From: Candidatus Uhrbacteria bacterium
Lineage (GTDB): Bacteria > Patescibacteriota > Patescibacteriia > UBA9934
Length of the DNA stretch: 11,621 nt
Direction: 5' to 3'
Assembly (NCBI GenBank): GCA_003453595.1
Contig: DMOG01000005.1
Coordinates: 1 to 11,621, forward strand
The notes under the pieces are model-generated. The model saw nothing but the letters and a program-made list of their open reading frames with translations, was not told where the DNA came from and did no database searches. This document shows, piece after piece, positions 6,653 to 11,621 of the stretch (within the stretch, counting starts at the first letter, position 1; every line of letters begins with the position of its first letter). The position numbers were made by a program, and so were the translations under genes.

Positions 6653-7139
6653 TGTTCAGGAAATGTGATAATCGCTTGGCCGTAAGGTCATGAGGAAAGT
6701 CCGAACACCCTGTTTGCGGTAACGCAGACAGAAAAAAGGATGTCGCTAACAGCGACCAGGATATACATCAGAACGGAAGGAACTGGTAAATCTGTTCCTG
6801 CCAGTCTGATAAAACCTAGGGAAAGTCCCGCTTCGGCGGGATCCTCCATAACTCTGCTTGCAGAGCGACGGATGGATGCCACAGAGACAATACTATCCTT
6901 CTTCGCTCTTATGGAGCTACGAAGGAGAAACGTGAAAAGTAATGCAGTGTCCTTCAGGGCTACGCATTTCGTCTGGCGGCGACGCCATGACGCGGTAAAC
7001 CCATCCTGGTGCAAGAGCAAATTAGGTAGCTCGCTTGAAGCCTATGGCAACATAGGTTCTAGATAAATGATTATCGCCCTTCAAAACTCCGCAAGGAAAG
7101 AACAAGGGTTACAGAATTCGGCTTATAACTTCCTGAACA
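6653..7139 (+). ncRNA. rnpB: RNase P RNA (bacterial type A)
   Basis: This is the catalytic RNA that removes 5' leaders from tRNA precursors. Helix P1 is a perfect 10-bp pairing of TGTTCAGGAA (6653-6662) with 7130-7139. P2 pairs GATAATC (about 6667-6673) with GATTATC (about 7067-7073). The conserved GAGGAAAGTCC (6692-6702) and ACAGAATTCGGCTTAT (7111-7126) form the P4 core. GCCACAGAGAC (6878-6888), the GTGAAA region near 6931 and GGTGCAAGAGCAAAT (7008-7022) are the usual internal conserved blocks. GGT at 6994-6996 in the L15 region fits tRNA CCA pairing. At 487 nt it is longer than the common 350-420 nt; the extra length lies in peripheral hairpins such as CCCGC-ttcg-GCGGG. Open frames on either strand here are not genes. 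Confidence 0.95.
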
Positions 7140-7175
7140 AACAAAACACACTGCCACGGCGGTGTGTTTTGTTTT
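7139..7175 (+). terminator. rnpB terminator
   Basis: A 16-bp stem (7139-7154 with 7159-7174, one U-G pair) closes a CACG loop and ends in GTTTT. The left arm begins at the last base of helix P1, so the terminator directly abuts the mature RNA. Confidence 0.9.
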
Positions 7176-7238
7176 CAATCCCCTTGACCTGCATCCAACA
7201 AAGCCAAACCTAGCCCTACCGAAAAGTGGAAACTAAAT

Positions 7239-7360
7239 TAACCCCCTCCCACTCCCCCTTGTGAAAGGGGGAGAGACCGAGTCTCGATTTCCCTTCCTTT
7301 TTAAGGAGGGGCTAGCTGTGCCGCTCCGAAGCTCTGCAGAGCGAAGGGCGGGGGTGGTTA
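7239..7360. mobile_element. Palindrome-rich miniature repeat element (MITE/REP-like)
   Basis: The ends are imperfect inverted repeats: TTAACCCCCTCCC at the left and GGGCGGGGGTGGTTA at the right. Inside lie CTCCCCCTT-gtga-AAGGGGGAG (7252-7273), GAGAC-cga-GTCTC (7273-7285), an imperfect CCCTTCCTT/AAGGAGGG hairpin (7291-7310) and the palindrome GCTCTGCAGAGC (7331-7342). It has no coding capacity. The pattern resembles, from memory, a class of short C-rich palindromic repeats scattered in many environmental bacterial genomes; copy number here cannot be seen. No clear target-site duplication is visible. Confidence 0.55.
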
Positions 7361-7412
7361 TTCCGGAAGAGAATTTTACTCTAAGCTCTAACTCCTGCGC
7401 ACTGTGTACTGC

Positions 7413-7442
7413 TGGGTTCTGGGTTCTGTAGTCTGGGTTCTG
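7413..7442. repeat. Reiterated TGGGTTCTG motif
   Basis: TGGGTTCTG occurs at 7413-7421, 7420-7428 (sharing two bases) and 7434-7442. A run of TTCTAC/TTCTACC/TTCCACC/TTCTG variants follows at about 7455-7481. This looks like degenerate simple-sequence expansion upstream of the glycan genes. Confidence 0.65.
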
Positions 7443-7484
7443 TCTTCCCCCTACATTCTACTTTCTACCTTCCACCTTCTGCGC

Positions 7485-7490
7485 TATAAT
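7485..7490 (+). promoter_or_regulatory. -10 box of the sugar transferase gene
   Basis: A perfect TATAAT ends 9 nt before the ATG at 7500, the same spacing as at secG, implying a near-leaderless mRNA. The -35 region (TTTCTA, 7462-7467) is poor. Confidence 0.6.
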
Positions 7491-7499
7491 CAAAACACT

Positions 7500-8900
7500 A
7501 TGAAACGCGTAAATCTTTTTTTCACTGCTATCCTAGTTCCCTTGGATTATACGATTCTGGTGTGTGCTGCTAGCTTTGCCTATTGGATTCGTTTTACTCC
7601 AATGATCAAATCACTCCGTCCAGTTTCTTTTGATCTTTCATTTGATGCTTACATACAAATCGCGCTTATCATGGGCCTTGTTTGGATTTTGATATTTGCC
7701 TTCTCTGGACTTTACGGAATTCGTCAGGTACGACTAGCAACTGAACTTATCCGCATTATCCTTGCTTGTTCAACTGGCATTGCTGTCATTCTAGGCATTG
7801 CTTTCTTTTTCCGCGAGCTATTTGACTCGCGTTTTATTGTGCTTGCAGTTTGGGGATCAGCTATAGTTTTTGTATCAATCGAAAGATATTTAATACGCAT
7901 GCTACAAAGATCATTACGCCATTTTGGCATTGGGCTAAATCGAATTGTGATTATCGGTAAAACAAAGTCTGGCCAATCACTGCGATCATACTTCCAAGCA
8001 TATCCCATGATTGGATTTGAAGTTGTTGAACATATTGCCAACTTTACTGACACTTCCCGACAAAAACTCTTGGAGCTTAAAAAGAAAGGCCTAATTGATA
8101 GTATTCTTCTGGCCAATCCAGAAGCTGATAAAAAAGAGATCCAAATGATCAAAACTTTTTCTGACACTGAGCATGTCAACTTTTATTATTCTGCGTCCTT
8201 ATTTCCCAGCGGAGCAATCAAGCCGATCATGCACACCCTCGCCGGTCAACCAATCATTGAAGTTCCAAAAACCCCGCTTGATGGCTGGGGCGCAATTTTC
8301 AAAAGAGGATTTGATGTTATTTTCTCGTTAATCTTCATCATCCTAACATTCCCAATCCTACTGATCGCCAGCATTGCACTGTTTATTGAACAACCTGGGA
8401 ACATATTTTTTGTTCATAAACGAGTTGGCCAGGGTGGACGAGAATATCGGCACATCAAACTCCGATCAATGATCAAGAACGCACATAAGTACAGATTTGA
8501 TCCTGAATTTATTAAAAAATACGGAAATGAACGAGGTGGAACTCCACTGTTCAAGCTAACACATGATCCCCGAATCACTCGCATTGGCCGTATTGTACGC
8601 AAACTCTCAATTGATGAACTGCCTGAACTTTACCTGGTCCTATTTGGAAAAATGAGTTTAATCGGCCCGCGCCCACACCTGCCAGAAGAAGTCGCCAACT
8701 ACAAACCAAGCCAACGCCAAGTGCTCACCATCAAACCAGGCATGACCGGCATGGCCCAAGTCGGAGGCAGGGCTGACCTAGACTTTGACGAAGAAGTTCA
8801 ACTAGACATGTACTACATCCAAAACTGGAACCCCTGGTTGGACATCATCATCCTTATCAAAACTCCTCTTGTCGTAATCTTCGGCAAAGGCGCGTACTAA
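7500..8900 (+). CDS. Polyprenyl-phosphate sugar-1-phosphate transferase (bacterial sugar transferase, WbaP/WcaJ-like)
   Basis: It transfers a sugar-1-phosphate from a nucleotide sugar to undecaprenyl phosphate, the first membrane step of exopolysaccharide, O-antigen or glycoprotein glycan synthesis. The 466-residue protein has the full long-form layout: four membrane segments at about 8-30, 50-70, 84-104 and 111-127; a Rossmann-like CoA_binding_3 domain beginning at NRIVIIGKTKSG (147-158); a fifth membrane segment at about 272-297; then the catalytic domain. That domain carries HKRVGQGGREYRHIKLRSM (306-324), RKLSIDELPELY (367-378), SLIGPRP (386-392) and KPGMTGMAQVGGR (412-424). The substrate sugar cannot be read from sequence. 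An upstream in-frame ATG at 7404 is rejected because it lies before the promoter. Confidence 0.92.
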   Translation: MKRVNLFFTAILVPLDYTILVCAASFAYWIRFTPMIKSLRPVSFDLSFDAYIQIALIMGLVWILIFAFSGLYGIRQVRLATELIRIILACSTGIAVILGIAFFFRELFDSRFIVLAVWGSAIVFVSIERYLIRMLQRSLRHFGIGLNRIVIIGKTKSGQSLRSYFQAYPMIGFEVVEHIANFTDTSRQKLLELKKKGLIDSILLANPEADKKEIQMIKTFSDTEHVNFYYSASLFPSGAIKPIMHTLAGQPIIEVPKTPLDGWGAIFKRGFDVIFSLIFIILTFPILLIASIALFIEQPGNIFFVHKRVGQGGREYRHIKLRSMIKNAHKYRFDPEFIKKYGNERGGTPLFKLTHDPRITRIGRIVRKLSIDELPELYLVLFGKMSLIGPRPHLPEEVANYKPSQRQVLTIKPGMTGMAQVGGRADLDFDEEVQLDMYYIQNWNPWLDIIILIKTPLVVIFGKGAY

Positions 8901-8908
8901 CAAAATTA

Positions 8909-8962
8909 GGGTCAGGTCTTTACTCGGAACAGGTGTTCCGAGTAAAGACCTGACCCCTTTTT
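8909..8962. terminator. 22-bp perfect hairpin acting as terminator
   Basis: The arms 8909-8930 and 8935-8956 are perfectly complementary around an AGGT loop, followed by C and TTTTT (8958-8962), 8 nt after the stop. The arm begins GGGTCAGGTCTTTACTC. The long identical arms and the GGGTCAGGTCTT start recall, from memory, termini of short REP-type/IS200-like repeats, so it may be a mobile palindrome reused as a terminator. Confidence 0.8.
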
Positions 8963-8968
8963 ATTTCC

Positions 8969-8997
8969 TTGATAAAACGGGCTTGCCGTGCTTAAAT
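8969..8997 (+). promoter_or_regulatory. Promoter of the first GT4 gene
   Basis: TTGATA (8969-8974), a 17-bp spacer and TTAAAT (8992-8997). The -10 ends 10 nt before the ATG at 9008, again near-leaderless. Confidence 0.55.
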
Positions 8998-9007
8998 AGT
9001 TAGTACT

Positions 9008-10123
9008 ATGAAGGTTGCCCTTATTCATGACCACCTTACCCAAAGCGGAGGTGCGGAGCGGGTGCTTGAGGCTATGCAAGATATTTGGCCAAAAGCCCCT
9101 ACCTACACACTTTTGTATGACAAGTCCGTGATGGGCTCGGTTTTTGGCCATCGTGATATTCGCACCAGTTTTTTACAATCAATTCCTGGAGCTTTAGGTC
9201 GATCGCGTTGGCTTTTGCCTTTAATGCCTACTGCTACCGAGGCCTATGATCTAACAAACTTTAATGTAATTATCTCTAGCTCTAGTGCTTTTTCCAAAGG
9301 TATTATTCCATCAAACGATGCAATTCACATTTGCTATTGCCACACACCGACCCGCTATCTTTGGTCTGACACACATAGCTATGTTGAGGAATTGCGAGTT
9401 CCAAAATTAGTAAAAAAATTACTTCCACCGATCTTGTCCAACCTACGAACCTGGGACAGACTAGCGGCCGATCGTGTGGATTTTTTTATTGCCAATTCTG
9501 AAACAGTTGCCCGACGAATCAAACAATACTATCGCCGAGAAAGCGATGTTATCCATCCGCCGGTTGAGACTGATCAATTTTCCGTCACATCAAATCCCAA
9601 GGAATATTATCTTATCGGCGGTCGGCTGGTTCCCTACAAGCGTTATGATCTAGTAATTGATGCTTTCACAAAGCTTGGCATACCTCTAAAAGTTTTTGGG
9701 GACGGACCAATCCAAGGTGACCTACAAAGACGCGCGGGGAAAAATATTCAATTCCTAGGTCGAGTATCAAACGAGGAACGAACTCGCCTTTTCCAAAATG
9801 CCATTGCTTTTTTACATCCTCAAGAAGAAGATTTTGGAATCACCCCAGTTGAATCAATGGCAGCCGGCCGTCCAGTTATCGCCTACCGCAAAGGCGGAGC
9901 AACTGAAACAGTGATTGATAGAAAAACTGGAGTTTTCTTTGACAATCAAACCTGGGAAGAGGTAGCAAACACAGTCCTTCATTTTGATCACACCAAGTTT
10001 GACCCCATGGAAATCCGAGCTCACTCCCAACAATTCTCAACCAAAATCTTTCATAAAAAAATGAATGATTATGTCCAAAAAAAATGGGAAGAACACCGCC
10101 GGAATGTGTTAGGGCTATTATAA
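9008..10123 (+). CDS. GT4-family glycosyltransferase
   Basis: A retaining GT-B glycosyltransferase that adds a sugar from a nucleotide-sugar donor to a growing lipid-linked glycan at the cytoplasmic face of the membrane. The N-terminal half starts MKVALIHDHLTQSGGAERVL, with the GGAER acceptor-side motif at 14-18. The C-terminal half has GGRLVPYKRYD (204-214; R206 and K211 are the expected donor-phosphate contacts). The EX7E motif is in EEDFGITPVE (E274 and E282), followed by GRPVIAYRKGGATETV. There is no membrane helix. At 371 residues it has normal GT4 length and resembles mannosyltransferases of the WbaZ/GumH kind, but donor and acceptor are not determined. It follows the sugar transferase that would supply its lipid-linked acceptor and has its own promoter. 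Confidence 0.9.
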   Translation: MKVALIHDHLTQSGGAERVLEAMQDIWPKAPTYTLLYDKSVMGSVFGHRDIRTSFLQSIPGALGRSRWLLPLMPTATEAYDLTNFNVIISSSSAFSKGIIPSNDAIHICYCHTPTRYLWSDTHSYVEELRVPKLVKKLLPPILSNLRTWDRLAADRVDFFIANSETVARRIKQYYRRESDVIHPPVETDQFSVTSNPKEYYLIGGRLVPYKRYDLVIDAFTKLGIPLKVFGDGPIQGDLQRRAGKNIQFLGRVSNEERTRLFQNAIAFLHPQEEDFGITPVESMAAGRPVIAYRKGGATETVIDRKTGVFFDNQTWEEVANTVLHFDHTKFDPMEIRAHSQQFSTKIFHKKMNDYVQKKWEEHRRNVLGLL

Positions 10124-10126
10124 AAA

Positions 10127-10165
10127 GTGGTAGAAATGATAAAAGGTGGAAAAAATGATTAAAAG
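10127..10165 (+). repeat. Imperfect ~20-bp tandem repeat between the two GT4 genes
   Basis: GTGGTAGAAATGATAAAAG (10127-10145) is followed directly by GTGGAAAAAATGATTAAAAG (10146-10165). The two differ by two substitutions and one indel. It sits right after the stop of the first glycosyltransferase gene. Confidence 0.7.
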
Positions 10166-10180
10166 TAAAAAATCTTCAAT

Positions 10181-10186
10181 TATATC
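10181..10186 (+). promoter_or_regulatory. Possible -10 of the second GT4 gene
   Basis: TATATC lies about 30 nt before the ATG at 10218, with no clear -35. The predicted leader is pyrimidine-rich (CCTCCTCC just before the ATG) and has no Shine-Dalgarno. Cotranscription with the upstream gene is equally possible, since no terminator lies in the 94-nt gap. Confidence 0.3.
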
Positions 10187-10217
10187 TACAACCTTCATCA
10201 CCTCTTAAACCTCCTCC

Positions 10218-11354
10218 ATGCACCTCGCAATTGACATTAGACATCTGGCAACAGACCAGCACTCAGGCGTTGGACGCTATACGCTTGAGTTACTAAAACG
10301 CATGCCAAAACTTTCTCCAAACGATAAATTCACTTTTTTTGCTTCTGGAACACAGCAAACTTTAGAAAAACTTCCAAAATTTTATGGGTCAAATATCTCA
10401 ATTATAAAAAAACAAATTCCTAACCGAGTACTTTCAGCCAAACTTGTTTTTACAGCCCATACCTTAGACGACTTTTTGCCTGAAAAACCAGATCTCTGGT
10501 TTTTCCCAAACATCAATATAATCAAAACCCATAAACCCTATGTGATCACGGTTCATGATCTTTCCTTTGAACTGTTTCCTCACTTTTTTACATTTAAGGA
10601 TCGACTTTGGCACAAAGCAGCGGCTCCTAAATCACTAATCAATGACTCAGAATCAATTCTGGCTGTTTCAGAAAATACTAAACACAATTTATGTTCACTC
10701 TGGGGAGTCTCTGAAGACAAAATTAATACAACTCCGCTTGGAGTTGACGATAATTTTGCACCTACCGAACAGCCATGTGATAAAAATTTCTTAAAAGAAC
10801 ACGAAATCGATTATCCATATATTTTAAGCTTGTGCACTTTAGAACCTCGCAAAAACATTGAAACCATTGTGGAGGCCTATGAGAAATGGAGAGATTATTA
10901 CAGCCAAGATATTGACCCAAGCTCTATACCTCACCTGATTATCGCAGGCGGTCGAGGCTGGAAAAATTCATATCTGCACAAACGAATTAACAATTCGCAT
11001 TATCGAAATCAAATTCATGTGCTTGGCTACATTCCAGAAAAGCACAAACCAACCTTATATCGATACGCCTCACTTTTTGTCTTTCCTTCATTTTTTGAAG
11101 GCTTTGGCTTGCCGATCGTTGAAGCTCTGGCAAGTGGAACGCCTGTCATCTCCAGCTTTACCGGATCAATGCAAGAAGTTGGCAAAGAACATGTAATTTA
11201 TGTTGATCCATACAATGTTAACGACTTATTCCACGCTATTGTGATCGGATTAAGCCAACAAAAAGAAACCTTTGTTTTACCATCAAACATCTTCTCCTGG
11301 GACGCAACCGCCCGCCGAACACTAGGAGTTTTAAAAGCTTGTTGTAGGAAATAG
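10218..11354 (+). CDS. GT4-family glycosyltransferase
   Basis: A second retaining GT-B glycosyltransferase, 378 residues, probably the next sugar-adding step after the protein at 9008-10123. It opens with MHLAIDIRHL and SGVGRYTLELL (16-26), the typical start of the GT4 subgroup often annotated as mannosyltransferase. PYVITVHDLSFELFP (107-121) and the LAVSENTKHNL switch (148-158) follow. The donor site contains LCTLEPRKNIETIVEAY (205-221; R211, K212) and the EX7E motif FEGFGLPIVEALASGTPV (E294, E302). No membrane segment is seen. The two GT4 proteins share the fold but are not close copies. Sugar specificity cannot be told. Confidence 0.9.
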   Translation: MHLAIDIRHLATDQHSGVGRYTLELLKRMPKLSPNDKFTFFASGTQQTLEKLPKFYGSNISIIKKQIPNRVLSAKLVFTAHTLDDFLPEKPDLWFFPNINIIKTHKPYVITVHDLSFELFPHFFTFKDRLWHKAAAPKSLINDSESILAVSENTKHNLCSLWGVSEDKINTTPLGVDDNFAPTEQPCDKNFLKEHEIDYPYILSLCTLEPRKNIETIVEAYEKWRDYYSQDIDPSSIPHLIIAGGRGWKNSYLHKRINNSHYRNQIHVLGYIPEKHKPTLYRYASLFVFPSFFEGFGLPIVEALASGTPVISSFTGSMQEVGKEHVIYVDPYNVNDLFHAIVIGLSQQKETFVLPSNIFSWDATARRTLGVLKACCRK

Positions 11355-11363
11355 ACAGGTATT

Positions 11364-11408
11364 TTGTCAGCCTCTGGTTTGACTCGTCTGACAGGTCTTG
11401 GCCAGAGG
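11364..11408. repeat. Interlocked inverted repeats after the second GT4 gene
   Basis: TGTCAG (11365-11370) pairs with CTGACA (11388-11393), and CCTCTGG (11371-11377) pairs with CCAGAGG (11402-11408). The order is a-b-a'-b', so the two stems cross. They could be alternative hairpins, or a pseudoknot if stem one is shortened. There is no T-run. Confidence 0.5.
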
Positions 11409-11526
11409 ATCCATCAACAATTTACTTCACTGAGATAACAAGTGAAATATAAAATAATCATTTTAAACCTTCGTCCTAATAAATATATCAAACAAGAAGA
11501 TCTCTCCTATCGTCGAGATGGAAGGA

Positions 11527-11565
11527 AAAACCCCAATCCTTGCCCCGATCAAGGATTGGGGTTTT
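11527..11565. terminator. Strong bidirectional-looking terminator hairpin
   Basis: A perfect 16-bp stem (11527-11542 with 11550-11565; core CCCCAATCCTTG) closes a 7-nt loop, with AAAA on the left and TTTT on the right. It is 172 nt past the last stop. It could end the glycosyltransferase transcript or a short RNA from the intervening stretch. Confidence 0.8.
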
Positions 11566-11577
11566 AAAGACAATTCA

Positions 11578-11606
11578 TTGACGGATAGGAATCAAATTCC
11601 CTATGG
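11578..11606 (+). promoter_or_regulatory. Possible promoter at the window edge
   Basis: TTGACG (11578-11583), a 17-bp spacer and a poor -10 CTATGG (11601-11606). A TGGGG-catgtt-CCCCA hairpin (11604-11619) follows at the edge. It could serve a gene beyond the window. Confidence 0.3.
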
Positions 11607-11621
11607 GGCATGTTCCCCAAT

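Larger units (their letters stand above)
7176..7499. other. Gene-free stretch with repeats and palindromes
   Basis: No convincing coding region lies in these 324 bases. It holds a short unstructured spacer (7176-7236), a palindrome-rich element (7239-7360), three TGGGTTCTG reiterations (7413-7442), a pyrimidine-rich tract (about 7443-7480) and the promoter of the next gene. Confidence 0.7.

Noticed and set aside
6688..7066. Open frames of about 110 codons on both strands
   Set aside because: They lie inside the RNase P RNA.
7404..7499. N-terminal extension of the sugar transferase by 32 codons
   Set aside because: It translates the simple repeats and lies upstream of the TATAAT at 7485; the ATG at 7500 gives the normal family N-terminus.
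11442..11567. Small 41-codon frame from a GTG
   Set aside because: It reads through the terminator hairpin, has no ribosome-binding site and resembles no family I know.
1..11621. Alternative genetic code (TGA as Gly, as in some CPR lineages)
   Set aside because: No identified gene contains an in-frame TGA and all are full length with TAA/TAG stops. The absence of TGA stops here is too small a sample to argue for recoding.
1..11621. CRISPR array, tRNA genes, transposase or defence genes
   Set aside because: No regularly spaced direct repeats, no tRNA-like T-loop plus acceptor pairing, and no transposase or nuclease-type defence protein was found on either strand.

Overview
The window looks like a piece of a Candidate Phyla Radiation (Patescibacteria) chromosome, of the Uhrbacteria/Magasanikbacteria/Falkowbacteria kind. 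This is an inference from protein style, gene order, the AT-rich core genes, near-leaderless promoters and short gaps; no 16S is present. All identified genes read in the standard bacterial code: the stops used are TAA or TAG, with no in-frame TGA.

Layout. Positions 1-339 hold the 5' part of a GC-rich minus-strand gene of unknown function that runs off the window. A 240-bp divergent region follows, with a 15-bp inverted repeat and overlapping promoters. On the plus strand come secG, a membrane-anchored peptide-type solute-binding protein, RNase J behind a leader of about 180 nt, and trpS. RNase J and trpS each end in a textbook hairpin terminator. Next is a second GC-rich orphan gene (6013-6510) with its own consensus promoter, Shine-Dalgarno and hairpin. 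Then comes the RNase P RNA (rnpB, 6653-7139), with its promoter, P1 helix and terminator all visible.

A gene-free stretch (7176-7499) carries a palindrome-rich miniature element and short sequence reiterations. From 7500 a surface-glycan section begins: a polyprenyl-phosphate sugar-1-phosphate transferase that would start a lipid-linked glycan, then two GT4 glycosyltransferases that would extend it. They are separated by a 22-bp perfect hairpin and a small imperfect tandem repeat. The last 270 bases contain interlocked inverted repeats, a strong terminator-like hairpin and a weak promoter at the edge.

How it fits together: secG and the binding protein belong to the envelope/secretion side, RNase J and RNase P to RNA processing, TrpRS to translation, and the last three genes to cell-surface polysaccharide or glycoprotein glycan synthesis. 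The least explained features are the two GC-rich orphan genes. Their codon usage and Shine-Dalgarno initiation differ sharply from the surrounding near-leaderless, AT-rich genes.
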